The notes: a model not told the origin generated them from the letters alone. A DNA stretch of 64,000 nt from Dyella flagellata (GCF_030160275.1 NZ_BSOA01000018.1:1-64000), one strand, 5' to 3'. Shown: positions 36,990-47,408, counted from the first letter of the stretch. Made by a program: numbers and translations.

Positions 36990-38035
36990 GTCTCGATTGG
37001 CTTTCCGCCCCCTGTATCCAGCCTGCTACCGAATTGGCCGACGCCGCGCGTGCGCATCAGCTGCAATTGACCAAACCCCCGGGTTCGCTCGGCCAGCTGG
37101 AAGCGATGGCCATCCAGCTCGCCTCGTTGCAGCGCACGGCTCAGCCGGCAGTGGATCGCGTGTGGATCAGCGTGTTCGCTGCCGATCATGGCGTGGCGGA
37201 GGAAGGCGTTTCCGCCTTCCCGCAAGTCGTGACCGGCGAGATGGTGCGCAATTTCGCCACCGGCGGCGCAGCCATCAGCGTGCTGGCGCGCAACCTGGAT
37301 GCCAAGCTGGAGGTGGTGAACCTGGGTACGGTGAACGACCCGGGCGAGATTCCGGGTGTGCGCCGCGCAATCATCGCGCCGTCCACGGCGAATTTTTGCG
37401 TTGGGCCGGCGATGACCGAGGCGCAGTTGGATGCGGCGCTCGATGCCGGTGCGCAAAGTGTGCGGGCGGCGAGCAAGGCAAGCGTACAGCTCTTTATCGG
37501 TGGCGACATGGGGATTGCCAATACGACCTCGGCCGCCGCACTGGCGAGCGCTTTGCTCGACGAGCCACCATCGAGCCTGGCGGGCGCCGGCACCGGTCTC
37601 AATGCGGCAGGCATAAAGCACAAGGTCAGCGTGATCGAACGCGCGCTGGTGCTGCACTCCACCGCGAAGAGCGCAGTTGAGCAGTTGCGCTGCCTTGGCG
37701 GGTTCGAGATCGCTGCGCTGGTCGGTGCCTACGTGGCTGCGGCGCAAGCAGGCATTCCGGTGCTGGTCGACGGCTTCATCAGTACGACCGCCGCGATAGC
37801 GGCCGTGGCGATCCAGCCGGAGGCACGTCCCTGGCTGCTGTTCGCGCATCGCTCCAAAGAACACGGGCATGCCCGCTTGTTGATGGCGTTGCAAGCAGAG
37901 CCGCTGATCGACCTGGGCTTGCGCCTGGGCGAAGCAAGTGGCGCTGCGATTGCACTGCCTTTGCTGCGTCTTGCTTGCACCTTGCACAACGGCATGGCGA
38001 CTTTCGAACAGGCCGGTGTGTCCAATGTCGATTGA
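36986..38035 (+). CDS. cobT: Nicotinate-nucleotide-dimethylbenzimidazole phosphoribosyltransferase
   Basis: A 349-residue enzyme that activates the lower ligand by making alpha-ribazole phosphate. Motifs: [14 protein letters not shown] near the N-terminus, [32 protein letters not shown], and [12 protein letters not shown] with the catalytic Glu close to the C-terminus. ATGA overlap with cobU. The next gene begins within its last four codons. Confidence 0.96.
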   Translation: MSLDWLSAPCIQPATELADAARAHQLQLTKPPGSLGQLEAMAIQLASLQRTAQPAVDRVWISVFAADHGVAEEGVSAFPQVVTGEMVRNFATGGAAISVLARNLDAKLEVVNLGTVNDPGEIPGVRRAIIAPSTANFCVGPAMTEAQLDAALDAGAQSVRAASKASVQLFIGGDMGIANTTSAAALASALLDEPPSSLAGAGTGLNAAGIKHKVSVIERALVLHSTAKSAVEQLRCLGGFEIAALVGAYVAAAQAGIPVLVDGFISTTAAIAAVAIQPEARPWLLFAHRSKEHGHARLLMALQAEPLIDLGLRLGEASGAAIALPLLRLACTLHNGMATFEQAGVSNVD

Positions 38036-38576
38036 CTTGCTGCGTCATGGCGATACCGGTCAACGCAGCTATCGCGGCCAGCTTGACGACAGCTTGAGCG
38101 AGCTGGGCTGGTCGCAACTGCGTGCGGCGGTCGTAGGGCATGAGTGGGATGGCATCGTTTCGTCATCGCTGCAGCGCTGTGCTGCATTCGCAGGCGAGCT
38201 GTCGCGGGAACGCGGCTTGCCGTTGCGTCTCGATGCACGACTTGCCGAATATCACTTCGGCGACTGGCAAGGCATGCCGATCGAGCAGATCGCCGAGGAA
38301 CAGGGCGATGCACTGGCCCGCTTCTGGGCCGACCCGGTGCAATATCCGCCGCCCGGTGCGGAAACTTTTGCGGCATTTCATCAGCGCCTAAGTGCGGCGC
38401 TTGACGACATCGCGGCGGATTCGGCGGACCAACGGATGCTGGTCATCACCCACGGCGGCGCGATTCGCCTGTTGCGTTGCCGGGCCGAGCAGCGCAGTTA
38501 TGGCGACATGGCCAGCATCGAGGTCCCGCATGCGTCGTTGCATCCCTTGCCCTGGCCGGTTGTGGCATCCGCCTGA
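38025..38576 (+). CDS. cobC: Alpha-ribazole phosphatase (histidine phosphatase family)
   Basis: A 183-residue phosphoglycerate-mutase-like phosphatase. It starts [12 protein letters not shown], with the phosphohistidine in RHG, has a second conserved [10 protein letters not shown] segment and the late [10 protein letters not shown]. In the cobalamin pathway it removes the phosphate of alpha-ribazole phosphate. The start is the ATG at 38025, overlapping cobT by 11 bp. Operon context makes CobC more likely than a general phosphatase. Confidence 0.92.
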   Translation: MSIDLLRHGDTGQRSYRGQLDDSLSELGWSQLRAAVVGHEWDGIVSSSLQRCAAFAGELSRERGLPLRLDARLAEYHFGDWQGMPIEQIAEEQGDALARFWADPVQYPPPGAETFAAFHQRLSAALDDIAADSADQRMLVITHGGAIRLLRCRAEQRSYGDMASIEVPHASLHPLPWPVVASA

Positions 38577-39298
38577 TGCGCGCGCTGCTGCTGGCGATTG
38601 GCTTTCTTACACGGCTGCCGGTGCCGGTCCATGCGTATGACGATGTGCGGACCAAGGCGGCATCGCTGGCCTGGTATCCGCTGGTTGGTGTGTTAATCGG
38701 CCTGCTGTTGGGTGTGCTGGCGTGGCTGCTGCGCGATACGCCCAGCATGCTCTCGGCAGCCTTGCTGGTTGCGGCCTGGGTAGCGCTGACTGGCGCGCTG
38801 CACCTGGATGGACTGGCTGACAGCGCGGATGCATGGATCGGCGGCATGGGCGATCGGGAGAAGACGCTGGCGATCATGAAGGATCCGCGCTCCGGCCCCG
38901 CCGGGGTGGTGGCCCTGGTGCTGGCGCTGATGCTGAAATTCGCGGCCCTGGCCAGCCTGGGGCCGACGCCCTGGGCGGCGCTATTGCTGGCGCCAACGCT
39001 GGCACGGGCCGGGCTTGCGGCGCTGTTCCTCACTACTCCTTATGTGCGTAGCGGCGGCCTGGGTACGGCCTTGGCGGACGCACCTCGCCAGGCGTGTGGG
39101 CTCGCGTTGTTGCTTACTGCAGTAGGGTGTGCCCTGTTCGGCGGCCGCGGTTTGCTAGCACTTTTACTGGCAGCAGCGGTGTTCGGCATCTGGCGGCAAG
39201 CCTGCCTGACCCGGTTGGGCGGCTGTACCGGCGACACCGCCGGCGCGCTGGCGGAAATGCTGGAGGTGGCGCTACTGGTAGGTTTAGCCGTACGCTGA
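38576..39298 (+). CDS. cobS: Adenosylcobinamide-GDP ribazoletransferase (cobalamin synthase)
   Basis: A 240-residue integral membrane protein joining adenosylcobinamide-GDP and alpha-ribazole, the last step of the pathway. It starts [17 protein letters not shown], carries the signature GALHLDGLADSADAWIGG (about 66-83) and KDPRSGPAGVVAL, and ends with LGGCTGDTAGALAEMLEV. TGATG overlap with cobC. Last gene of the operon. Confidence 0.95.
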   Translation: MRALLLAIGFLTRLPVPVHAYDDVRTKAASLAWYPLVGVLIGLLLGVLAWLLRDTPSMLSAALLVAAWVALTGALHLDGLADSADAWIGGMGDREKTLAIMKDPRSGPAGVVALVLALMLKFAALASLGPTPWAALLLAPTLARAGLAALFLTTPYVRSGGLGTALADAPRQACGLALLLTAVGCALFGGRGLLALLLAAAVFGIWRQACLTRLGGCTGDTAGALAEMLEVALLVGLAVR

Positions 39299-39299
39299 C

Positions 39300-39320
39300 G
39301 GGCCGTTGAAACCGGCCTTT
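39300..39320 (+). terminator. Possible weak terminator after cobS
   Basis: GGCCG (39301-39305) and CGGCC (39313-39317) form a 5-bp stem followed by TTT, directly after the cobS stop. Weak; fmdB may be partly co-transcribed. Confidence 0.35.
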
Positions 39321-39378
39321 CCGTCCCGATAATCATCCGCGACCATCGGCATCCGATGGAGTTTGCGAAACCTTGCCC

Positions 39379-39684
39379 ATGCCTATCTACGAATTCCAAT
39401 GCAACGCCTGCGGCCATCGTTTCGATCGCCTGCAAAAACTGTCCGACCCCGATCCCGCCAACTGCCCCGACTGCGGCCAGCCGCAGGTGCAGCGCCAGCT
39501 CAGCGCGCCGCAGTTCCGTCTTGCCGGCGGTGGCTGGTACGAGACTGATTTCAAGAAGGACGGCGACAAGAAGCGCAACCTTGCCGGTGATGGCGGCACC
39601 GCTGCATCGTCGCCGGAACCGAGTTCCAGTCCGTCACCCGCGCCCGCGCCGGCGCCAGCCCCGACGGCGACATCGACGACCTGA
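39379..39684 (+). CDS. FmdB-type zinc-ribbon protein
   Basis: A 101-residue protein. Residues 1-45 are the FmdB/CxxC_CXXC_SSSS regulatory-type zinc ribbon: MPIYEFQCNACGHRFD with CNAC, then CPDC. The second half is a low-complexity tail (Ser/Pro/Ala, with PAPAPAPAPT). The function of such small ribbons next to aspS is not established. ATG at 39379 is preferred over a TTG two codons earlier. Confidence 0.9.
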   Translation: MPIYEFQCNACGHRFDRLQKLSDPDPANCPDCGQPQVQRQLSAPQFRLAGGGWYETDFKKDGDKKRNLAGDGGTAASSPEPSSSPSPAPAPAPAPTATSTT

Positions 39685-39791
39685 CGCCGGCCGGGGTGCC
39701 GGCCGCAAACTCGCCATGTGCCCGGGAATGCTAAGATTCCGGGTCTTTTCCACGCTGATTCGCCGCCCCGGCGGCCCGGAGCATCAAGCGC

Positions 39792-41552
39792 ATGCGCACG
39801 CATTTCTGCGGCCTCATCAACGAGTCGCTGGTCGGACAGACCGTCACCCTGTGCGGCTGGGTCAACACCCTACGCCTGCAGAGCCACGTAGCCTTCGTCG
39901 ACCTACGCGACCATGAGGGCATCGCCCAGGTGGTGATCGAGCGCGATAACGCCGATGCGTTTGCCGTGGCCGGCGAGCTGGGCTACGAGTATTGCCTGCG
40001 CGTTACCGGCAGCATCCGCAAGCGCCTGTCGGCCAACGACAAGCTCAAGACCGGTACGGTGGAAGTGCTGGCCGAGAAAGTGGAAATTCTCAACGTCGCG
40101 AAGGATCTGCCGTTCGCCCTGCACGAGAATCCCAACGAGGACATGCGGATGACTTACCGCTACCTCGACCTGCGCCGCCCGGACATGCAGCAGATGATGC
40201 GTACCCGCATCCGTCTGGTGCAGGCGCTGCGCCGCTATCTGGATGCACGCGGCTTCCAGGATATGGAAACACCGATTCTTACCAAGGCCACCCCGGAAGG
40301 CGCGCGCGACTACCTGGTGCCCAGCCGTGTGCATCCAGGGCAGTTCTACGCGCTGCCGCAGTCGCCGCAGCTGTTCAAGCAAATCCTGATGATGGCCGGC
40401 TTCGACCGCTACTATCAGATCGCCCGCTGCTTCCGCGACGAAGACCTGCGCGCCGATCGCCAGCCGGAATTCACCCAGCTCGACATGGAATTCGCCTTCG
40501 TCCAGGAGCAGGACGTGCAGGGTTTCGTGGAGCCGATGATCCGCGAGGTGTTCAAGGAGGTGATCGGGGTGGAGCTGGCCGATCCCTTCCCGCGCATGAC
40601 CTGGGAAGATGCGATGCGCCGCTATGGTTCGGACAAGCCCGACCTGCGCATTGCGCTGGAGCTGGTCGATGTAGCCGATGCGCTCAAGCAGGTGGAGTTC
40701 AAGGTCTTCGCCGAGCCGGCGAACGACCCGGCCGGCCGTGTGGCGGCGCTGCGCCTGCCGGGCGGGGCCACGCTAAGCCGCAAGGAAATCGATCAGCTCA
40801 GCGAATACGTCGCCAAGTACGGTGCGAAGGGTCTGGCCTGGATCAAGGTGGAGGATCTGGCCAAGGGCCGCGAGGGCATCAACTCGCCGGTGGCGAAGTT
40901 CCTCGACGATACCGCGCTCGATGCGGTGCTCAAGGCTACCGGCGCGCAGTCGGGCGATATGCTGTTCCTCGGTGCCGGCAAATGGAAAACCGTCACCGAT
41001 TTCATGGGCGCGCTGCGCCTGAAAGCCGCCAAGGACCGCGGGCTGGTGGAAAACAGCTGGAAACCGCTGTGGGTCACCGACTTCCCGATGTTCGAGTACG
41101 ACGAGGAAGAACAGCGCTACGTCGCCTTGCATCACCCGTTCACCGGGCCGAAGGTGGACGATATCGCCGACCTGCGTGCGAATGCGGCGATCGCGGTAAG
41201 CCGCGGCTACGACATGGTGCTCAACGGCAACGAGATCGGCGGCGGCTCGATCCGTATCCATCGTCCCGACATGCAGAGTGCGGTGTTCGAGCTGCTCGGC
41301 ATCGGCGCGGAAGAAGCCGAGATGAAGTTCGGCTTCCTGCTCAAGGCGCTGAAGTTCGGCGCGCCACCGCACGGCGGCATCGCGTTCGGCATCGACCGCG
41401 TCGCCGCGCTGATGGCGGGCACCGAATCGATCCGCGACGTGATCGCGTTCCCCAAGACCACCAGCGCGCAGGACCTGATGACCGACGCACCGTCGATTGT
41501 CGGCGATGCGCAATTGAAAGAGCTGCACGTAGCGGTGCGAGTGAAGGAATGA
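39792..41552 (+). CDS. aspS: Aspartyl-tRNA synthetase
   Basis: A 586-residue class IIb synthetase charging tRNA-Asp. N-terminal OB-fold anticodon domain ([22 protein letters not shown]), class II motif 2 [21 protein letters not shown], the bacterial GAD insertion (about 285-420), and motif 3 [13 protein letters not shown]. Length and insertion are those of bacterial AspRS. Just upstream, near 39722-39745, lies an imperfect CCCGG(G)AAT/ATTCCGGG hairpin with TCTTTT that could attenuate read-through. Confidence 0.97.
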   Translation: MRTHFCGLINESLVGQTVTLCGWVNTLRLQSHVAFVDLRDHEGIAQVVIERDNADAFAVAGELGYEYCLRVTGSIRKRLSANDKLKTGTVEVLAEKVEILNVAKDLPFALHENPNEDMRMTYRYLDLRRPDMQQMMRTRIRLVQALRRYLDARGFQDMETPILTKATPEGARDYLVPSRVHPGQFYALPQSPQLFKQILMMAGFDRYYQIARCFRDEDLRADRQPEFTQLDMEFAFVQEQDVQGFVEPMIREVFKEVIGVELADPFPRMTWEDAMRRYGSDKPDLRIALELVDVADALKQVEFKVFAEPANDPAGRVAALRLPGGATLSRKEIDQLSEYVAKYGAKGLAWIKVEDLAKGREGINSPVAKFLDDTALDAVLKATGAQSGDMLFLGAGKWKTVTDFMGALRLKAAKDRGLVENSWKPLWVTDFPMFEYDEEEQRYVALHHPFTGPKVDDIADLRANAAIAVSRGYDMVLNGNEIGGGSIRIHRPDMQSAVFELLGIGAEEAEMKFGFLLKALKFGAPPHGGIAFGIDRVAALMAGTESIRDVIAFPKTTSAQDLMTDAPSIVGDAQLKELHVAVRVKE

Positions 41553-41592
41553 GGTTAGATTGGGTCGTCATTCCCGCGACGGCCCTTATTCC

Positions 41593-42234
41593 ATGACCGA
41601 ACACGTCATCCTGTTGCACGGCCTGTGGATGCGCGGCTTTGCGTTGGGCCTGCTGCATCGCCGCCTGATGGAAGAAGGCTTCCGCGTCCATCGTTTCGAC
41701 TACATGAGCGTGGCGGCGAAGCAGGAGCGCGTCCTGGCCCGCTTGCATGCAAGCATGCTGGACTACGCGCCCGGCCCTGTGCACCTGGTCGGCCACAGCC
41801 TGGGTGGCTTGCTTGCTCTGCGCGCCTGTCTCGAAGCGCAGGATCTGCCCCCTGGACGCATTGTCTGTCTTGGCTCGCCCCTCAAAGGCAGCGCCGCGGC
41901 GCGCGCCTTTGCCCGTCTCTGGCGAGGCGGCGAGGTTTTGCTGGGCCATAACCGCGAGCTGCTGGAACTCGGGCTGGAAGCCTGGAAAGGCCCGCGCGAG
42001 GTGGGCGTGATCGCAGGCTGCATGCCAATCGGCCTGGGCGCCATGCTCAGCCCGATCTCCGGTGAGCATGACGGCACGGTGGCGGTGCAGGAGACCCAGG
42101 TGCCGGGCCTGGCCGCTCATTGCGTCGTGGAGACCAGCCATACGGGGCTGCTGTTTTCGGCGGAAGTGGCGCGCTTGACGGCCCATTTTCTGCGCGAAGG
42201 CCGCTTCGACCCGCCCATGAAAGGCGCGTCGTAG
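41593..42234 (+). CDS. Alpha/beta-hydrolase, lipase-like
   Basis: A 213-residue alpha/beta-hydrolase. Triad candidates: Ser in the elbow GHSLGG (about 76-81), Asp in SGEHDGTVAV and His in ETSHTGLLFS. The oxyanion motif HGLWMRGF is near the N-terminus. No signal peptide. The ATG at 41593 (MTEHVILLHG) is chosen; the frame to 41560 crosses a repeat remnant. Its TAG stop is part of the GTAG head of a REPIN-like repeat, so the tail (PPMKGAS) ends at the repeat. Substrate unknown. Confidence 0.85.
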   Translation: MTEHVILLHGLWMRGFALGLLHRRLMEEGFRVHRFDYMSVAAKQERVLARLHASMLDYAPGPVHLVGHSLGGLLALRACLEAQDLPPGRIVCLGSPLKGSAAARAFARLWRGGEVLLGHNRELLELGLEAWKGPREVGVIAGCMPIGLGAMLSPISGEHDGTVAVQETQVPGLAAHCVVETSHTGLLFSAEVARLTAHFLREGRFDPPMKGAS

Positions 42235-42299
42235 GCTGGGATGACAATCCCAGCTTTGCTTGCCGCGGCCTAGGTGCTGGGATTGCCATCCCAGCCTAC
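42231..42299. repeat. REPIN-like GTAG palindrome, copy 6
   Basis: GTAG + GCTGGGAT, loop GACA, ATCCCAGC; inverse unit with loop TGCC ending CCTAC. The TAG of the head is the stop codon of the hydrolase gene. Confidence 0.9.
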
Positions 42300-42383
42300 G
42301 CACTCCTGAGCAATATTTGACCAAAACACCACCCCGGGGCGAGTTTTGCGCAAGATTGGCCCCTCATTCGACCCTTCGGGCCA

Positions 42384-42406
42384 CCTTCTCCCCGCAGGGG
42401 AGAAGG
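42384..42406. repeat. GC-rich hairpin repeat CCTTCTCCCC/GGGGAGAAGG
   Basis: A perfect 10-bp stem with a GCA loop, preceded by CCCCTCATTCGACCC. It matches in type the hairpins at 17010-17031 and near 17194-17219. It is in the leader of yebC. Confidence 0.75.
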
Positions 42407-42471
42407 AGTCGGATGGCGCAATGCAGTAAAATCCCCCGCTTTCCACTTTCACACCCAAGCCAGGTATCCCC

Positions 42472-43197
42472 ATGGGTAGAGGCCCGTCCATCGAAGGTCG
42501 CAAGAATGCCGAAGACGCCAAGCGCGCCAAGGTGTTCACCAAGCTGATCCGCGAAATTACCGTCGCCACGCGAGCCGGCGTGCCCGATCCCGCGCTCAAC
42601 CCGCGCCTGCGCACGGCTGTGGACAAGGCGCTGACCGCCAACATGTCCAAGGACACCATCGAGCGCGCGATCAAGCGCGGCTCCGGCGCCGACGGCGGCG
42701 CCAAGATGGAAGAGCTGCGTTATGAAGGCTACGGTCCGGGCGGCATTGCGCTGATCATCGAATGCTTCACCGACAACACCACCCGCACCGTCGCCGACGT
42801 TCGCCACGCGCTCACCAAGCACGGCGGCAACCTGGGCACCAGCGGCTCGGTGGCGTTCCAGTTCACACGCTGCGGCGAGCTGGTCTTTCCGACCGGTGGC
42901 GACGAGGTGAAGGAGGAAAAGATCCTGGAAGCCGCCCTGGATGCCGGTGCCGACGACGTGGTCAACGATAACGGCGAAAGCACGGTGATCTGTGCTACGG
43001 AAAACTTTGAAGCGGTACAGCAGAAGCTGATCGAGGCCGGCCTCGACGCACAGCACGCAGGCGTGGTGATGCGGCCTAACAACCGCACCGCGGTGTCGGG
43101 GGAAACGCTGGAAACGCTCAACGACCTGCTGGAAAAACTCGATGCCCTCGACGACGTGAGCGAGGTGTACCACAACGCATTGTTGCCGGCCGAGTAA
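42472..43197 (+). CDS. yebC: YebC/TACO1-family protein
   Basis: A 241-residue member of the YebC/PmpR/TACO1 family, described as a DNA-binding regulator and more recently as a translation factor for proline-rich stretches. It opens [20 protein letters not shown], close to the family MAGHSKW... start, and contains [14 protein letters not shown] and [13 protein letters not shown]. It is followed directly by ruvC, the usual order. Confidence 0.95.
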   Translation: MGRGPSIEGRKNAEDAKRAKVFTKLIREITVATRAGVPDPALNPRLRTAVDKALTANMSKDTIERAIKRGSGADGGAKMEELRYEGYGPGGIALIIECFTDNTTRTVADVRHALTKHGGNLGTSGSVAFQFTRCGELVFPTGGDEVKEEKILEAALDAGADDVVNDNGESTVICATENFEAVQQKLIEAGLDAQHAGVVMRPNNRTAVSGETLETLNDLLEKLDALDDVSEVYHNALLPAE

Positions 43198-43219
43198 TGG
43201 GCTTTCGAGCCATCTCTCA

Positions 43220-43741
43220 ATGATCCGCATCCTCGGCATTGATCCAGGCAGCCAGCGCACCGGTATCGGCATCGTGGATGTCGATGCCGCCGGCAAGTTA
43301 TCGCATGTCTTCCATGGCGCGCTGATGGTGGCTGGCGAAGACAATTTTACACTGCGCCTGAAGCGCATTTTCGAAGGCGTAGATGAGATCATCGGCCTTC
43401 ATCGTCCGGTGGAGTGCGGCATCGAGCGCGTGTTCATGGCGCGCAATCCCGATTCGGCGCTCAAGCTCGGGCAGGCGCGTGGCGCGGCGATTTGCGCGGT
43501 GGTCAATCGGGGCATTGCGGTGCATGAATACGCGGCCACCGAGGTCAAGCAAGCAGTGGTCGGCAGCGGCCGCAGCGACAAAACCCAGGTACAGCACATG
43601 ATTGGCGTACTGTTGGGCCTCAAGGGCCCGATCCAGGCTGATGCGGCCGATGCACTGGCGATAGCCGTGGCGCACGCGCATACCCGTTCGAGTCTTGAAC
43701 GCGTGGGCATCCCGCGCACCGCATGGAGGCGACGCCGGTGA
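43220..43741 (+). CDS. ruvC: Holliday-junction resolvase RuvC
   Basis: A 173-residue endonuclease cutting Holliday junctions. RNase-H-fold acidic residues are visible: Asp in [10 protein letters not shown], Glu in [23 protein letters not shown], and Asp in [13 protein letters not shown]. It shares a GTGA overlap with ruvA. Confidence 0.97.
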   Translation: MIRILGIDPGSQRTGIGIVDVDAAGKLSHVFHGALMVAGEDNFTLRLKRIFEGVDEIIGLHRPVECGIERVFMARNPDSALKLGQARGAAICAVVNRGIAVHEYAATEVKQAVVGSGRSDKTQVQHMIGVLLGLKGPIQADAADALAIAVAHAHTRSSLERVGIPRTAWRRRR

Positions 43742-44334
43742 TCGGCCGACTCAGGGGAATACTCGTTTCAAAGCAGCCACCATGGTTGCTGGTCGAGGTC
43801 GGTGGCGTGGGCTATGAGCTGGAAGCGCCGATGTCGACCATTTACGACCTGCCGGCCACCGGCAAGGAAGTGACGCTGCTGACCCACTACGCAGTGAAAG
43901 AAGACAGCGTGGCGCTGTACGGCTTTTTGCACGAATCGGAGCGTGCTTCCTTCCGCAATCTGCTGAAGGTCAGCGGCATCGGCGCGAAGACCGCGCTGGC
44001 GGTACTGTCTGGCGTGTCCACCCAGGATTTCGCCCGGCTGGTGCAGGCTGGCGACGTGGTGGCGCTTACCAAGATCCCAGGCATCGGCAAGAAGACGGCC
44101 GAGCGCATCGTGGTGGAGCTGCGCGATCGCGTGGACGGCCTCGGCGCAAGCTTGCCGGGTCTTGCGGCTGCGCCAGGCGCTCCGGCCGATCCGGCCGCCG
44201 AAGCCACCGTGGCGCTGCAGCAGCTGGGCTACAAGCCGGCCGAAGCGAGCCGGCTGGTGCAAAAAGTGGCCGAGCCGGACGACAACGCCGAAACCATCAT
44301 CCGCAAGGCGCTACGCGCCGCACTGGGGAGCTGA
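43738..44334 (+). CDS. ruvA: Holliday-junction branch-migration subunit RuvA
   Basis: A 198-residue protein that binds four-way junctions and loads RuvB. It opens [15 protein letters not shown] (family MIGRLRG), has two helix-hairpin-helix motifs ([28 protein letters not shown]) and the C-terminal RuvB-contact domain ([17 protein letters not shown]). GTG at 43738 is chosen: GGAGG lies upstream and the family N-terminus starts there; an ATG at 43723 would add five residues. Confidence 0.97.
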   Translation: MIGRLRGILVSKQPPWLLVEVGGVGYELEAPMSTIYDLPATGKEVTLLTHYAVKEDSVALYGFLHESERASFRNLLKVSGIGAKTALAVLSGVSTQDFARLVQAGDVVALTKIPGIGKKTAERIVVELRDRVDGLGASLPGLAAAPGAPADPAAEATVALQQLGYKPAEASRLVQKVAEPDDNAETIIRKALRAALGS

Positions 44335-44337
44335 ATC

Positions 44338-46233
44338 GTGGGTACTCATCAAGGACTGAGCGAAGCCGATGCGAAGAAACGCCTCGCTGCGCTGTCGCTG
44401 GGCGCCATCGGCGTGGTTTACGGCGACATCGGTACCAGCCCGCTGTATACGCTGCAGACCACATTGAGCCATGACGGCATGCGTCCGACACCGGAGAGCA
44501 TCTACGGTGTGCTGTCGCTGATCTTCTGGGCACAGATCATCGTGGTGTCGCTGAAGTACGTGCTGTTCATCATGCGCGCCGACAACAAGGGCGAGGGCGG
44601 CATCATGGCGCTGATGGCCTTGGCGCTGCGCGGTGTGGGCGGTCAGCCCAAGCTGCGCTGGTTGCTGGCGATCATCGGCATCTTCGGCGCTTCGCTGTTC
44701 TACGGCGACGGTGTGATCACACCGGCCATTTCGGTGTTGTCCGCGGTGGAAGGCGTAAAGGTGGCCGCGCCGGGATTGGCGCACTGGGTGGTGCCGGTCA
44801 CGGCGGTGATCCTGTTCTTCCTGTTCGCGCTGCAGCGGCATGGTACCGAGCGCGTGGGCAGGTTGTTCGGCCCGGTTATGGTGATCTGGTTCATCACCAT
44901 TGCGCTGCTCGGCGTGCGCATGATTCTCACCGAGCCGCAGGTGCTGTACGCACTCAATCCCTACCACGGGCTGCACTTTTTCATGGTGCATGGTGCGCAG
45001 GGGTTCGTCGCCCTGGGCGGTGTGGTGCTGGCCCTGACCGGTGCCGAGGCGCTGTATGCGGACATGGGGCACTTCGGCAAGCGGCCGATCCGGCTGGCCT
45101 GGTTCAACTTCGTGCTGCCCGCGCTGGTGCTCAATTACTTCGGCCAGGGCGCCTTGCTGCTGCACGAGCCCACCGCCATCGACAATCCATTCTTCAAGAC
45201 CGTGCCGCAAGTGCTGCTGTATCCGATGATCGGATTGGCCACGGTGGCGACGGTGATCGCATCGCAGGCGGTCATCTCCGGAGCGTTCTCGATGACACGC
45301 GAGGCGATGTCGCTGGGCTATTCGATGCGCATGCCGGTCGTGCATACCTCGCGCGAGATGTCCGGCCAGATCTTCGTGCCGTGGATCAATGCGTTCCTGC
45401 TGGTGATGGTGCTGGTCGCCGTGCTCGGCTTCCGCAGCTCCGACAGCCTGAGCGCGGCCTACGGCATCGCGGTGACCGGCACGATGACCATCACCACCGT
45501 GCTGGCCTTGTTCGTGGCACGCCACCAGTGGGGCTGGCGTGTACCGGTCCTGCTGATCGTTGGCGCGACCCTGCTGATCATCGACATCTCCTTCTTTGCC
45601 GCCAACCTGATCAAGGTGGAATTCGGCGGCTGGTTCCCGCTGGTGCTGGGTCTGGGCGTCTTCATCATCATGACCACCTGGCGCCGTGGCCGCGAGCTGG
45701 TGGTGCGCGAGATCAAGCAGGGCGGACTGGCGTTGTCACCCTTTATCGACAACATCACTGAGCACCCGCCACTGCGCGTGCCGGGCACCGCGGTTTTCCT
45801 CACCGCCAACCAGCACTCCGTGCCGCATGCGTTGCTGCATAACCTCAAGCACAACAAGGTGCTGCACGAGCGCAACGTGATGCTGACGGTGGAGATGCTG
45901 GAAATGCCGGTAGTGGATGTGGGAGAGCGCATCCACCTGTCGCCGCTGGGCAGCGATTTCTACAGCCTGGAACTGCGCTTCGGCTTTGCCGAGGACCCGA
46001 ACATTCCGCTGGCGTTGTCCAAGTGCGCCAAGAGCGGCCTGCCGTTCGACCTGATGGACACTACCTTCTTCCTATCGCGCGAGAACATCGTCGCCGACAA
46101 GCGCCGTCCGGGCATGGCGCTGTGGCGCGACCGGCTGTTCGCTTTCATGTCGCGCAATGCGTTGCCGGCGACGGCGTTTTTCCAGATTCCCGGCAATCGC
46201 CTGATCGAATTGGGGACGCAGCTGGAAATCTGA
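44338..46233 (+). CDS. kup: Low-affinity potassium transporter Kup
   Basis: A 631-residue KUP/HAK/KT-family K+:H+ symporter in the inner membrane. The family signature GVVYGDIGTSPLYTLQ is near residue 25; about twelve transmembrane helices follow, then a cytosolic C-terminal domain (from about 430). It starts with GTG three bases after the ruvA stop and after GGGGAG, so it is translated from the ruv transcript. Its position inside ruvA-ruvB is an insertion relative to the E. coli order. Confidence 0.96.
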   Translation: MGTHQGLSEADAKKRLAALSLGAIGVVYGDIGTSPLYTLQTTLSHDGMRPTPESIYGVLSLIFWAQIIVVSLKYVLFIMRADNKGEGGIMALMALALRGVGGQPKLRWLLAIIGIFGASLFYGDGVITPAISVLSAVEGVKVAAPGLAHWVVPVTAVILFFLFALQRHGTERVGRLFGPVMVIWFITIALLGVRMILTEPQVLYALNPYHGLHFFMVHGAQGFVALGGVVLALTGAEALYADMGHFGKRPIRLAWFNFVLPALVLNYFGQGALLLHEPTAIDNPFFKTVPQVLLYPMIGLATVATVIASQAVISGAFSMTREAMSLGYSMRMPVVHTSREMSGQIFVPWINAFLLVMVLVAVLGFRSSDSLSAAYGIAVTGTMTITTVLALFVARHQWGWRVPVLLIVGATLLIIDISFFAANLIKVEFGGWFPLVLGLGVFIIMTTWRRGRELVVREIKQGGLALSPFIDNITEHPPLRVPGTAVFLTANQHSVPHALLHNLKHNKVLHERNVMLTVEMLEMPVVDVGERIHLSPLGSDFYSLELRFGFAEDPNIPLALSKCAKSGLPFDLMDTTFFLSRENIVADKRRPGMALWRDRLFAFMSRNALPATAFFQIPGNRLIELGTQLEI

Positions 46234-46237
46234 TTGC

Positions 46238-46310
46238 GTAGGCTGGGATGCGAATCCCAGCATCGCGGTATGGCGTGCGTGGCTATGCTGGGATTGGCAT
46301 CCCAGCCTAC
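46238..46310. repeat. REPIN-like GTAG palindrome, copy 7
   Basis: GTAG + GCTGGGAT, loop GCGA, ATCCCAGC; inverse unit with loop TGGC ending CCTAC. It separates kup from ruvB, 5 bp after the kup stop. Confidence 0.9.
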
Positions 46311-46361
46311 GATTATCACGCCCCCACCCATAAAACCCTTGCGCTCAGCCATAATTGCGTC

Positions 46362-47408
46362 ATGTCCGATCACCGTATCATCACCGCTGCCGCCCAGCTC
46401 GACGACGAAGCGCTGGAGGCTTCGATCCGTCCCAAGCGGCTCAGCGAATACCTGGGCCAGCAGGCGGTGCGCGAGCAGCTGTCGATCTATATCGAAGCGG
46501 CGAAAAGGCGCGGCGGCGCGCTCGATCACGTGCTGATCTTCGGGCCGCCGGGCCTGGGCAAGACCACGCTGAGCCATGTCATCGCCAACGAACTGGGCGT
46601 GAATATCCGCTCTACCTCCGGCCCGGTGCTGGAGCGGGCGGGCGATCTGGCCGCGCTGCTGACCAATCTCGAAAAGAACGACGTGCTGTTCGTCGACGAG
46701 ATCCATCGCCTCTCGCCGGTGGTGGAGGAAGTGCTCTATCCGGCGATGGAGGATTTCCAGATCGACATCATGATCGGCGAGGGCCCAGCCGCGCGTTCGA
46801 TCAAGCTGGACTTGCCGCCGTTCACCCTGATCGGCGCCACCACGCGCGCGGGTCTGCTGACAGCGCCCTTGCGCGATCGCTTCGGCATCGTGCAGCGCCT
46901 GGAGTTCTACTCGCCTGAGGAACTGGCCGCGATCGTGCGCCGTTCGGCGCGCATTCTTGGTATTCCCTGCGAAGTGGATGGCGCGCAGGAAATCGCGCGG
47001 CGCTCGCGCGGTACGCCGCGTATCGCCAATCGCCTGTTGCGCCGCGTGCGCGACTACGCGGAGGTGCGGGCAGGGGGACAAATCACGCGAGCAGCGGCGC
47101 AGGCCGCGATGGACATGCTCAAGGTCGACGCCCAGGGCTTCGACGAGCTGGACCGCCGCTTGCTAGCCACCATCATCGAGAATTTCGATGGCGGCCCGGT
47201 GGGCGTGGAATCGCTGGCCGCCGCGCTCAGCGAAGACCGTGGCACGCTGGAAGACGTGGTCGAGCCCTACCTGATCCAGCAAGGCTTCCTGGTGCGCACG
47301 GCGCGTGGCCGCATGGCCAGCGCGAAGGCCTGGCGTCACCTGGGGCTTACGCCGCCCCCGCGTCAGGCGCAGCCGGGCGATTTGTTCAACGGCGGCCCTG
47401 ATGTCTGA
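46362..47408 (+). CDS. ruvB: Holliday-junction helicase RuvB
   Basis: A 348-residue AAA+ motor of the RuvAB complex. Walker [11 protein letters not shown], Walker [11 protein letters not shown], sensor/arginine-finger region [17 protein letters not shown], and the winged-helix C-terminus (FLVRTARGR). ATG at 46362 ([12 protein letters not shown]); the frame upstream to 46248 runs through the repeat and is not coding. It overlaps ybgC by 8 bp. Confidence 0.97.
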   Translation: MSDHRIITAAAQLDDEALEASIRPKRLSEYLGQQAVREQLSIYIEAAKRRGGALDHVLIFGPPGLGKTTLSHVIANELGVNIRSTSGPVLERAGDLAALLTNLEKNDVLFVDEIHRLSPVVEEVLYPAMEDFQIDIMIGEGPAARSIKLDLPPFTLIGATTRAGLLTAPLRDRFGIVQRLEFYSPEELAAIVRRSARILGIPCEVDGAQEIARRSRGTPRIANRLLRRVRDYAEVRAGGQITRAAAQAAMDMLKVDAQGFDELDRRLLATIIENFDGGPVGVESLAAALSEDRGTLEDVVEPYLIQQGFLVRTARGRMASAKAWRHLGLTPPPRQAQPGDLFNGGPDV

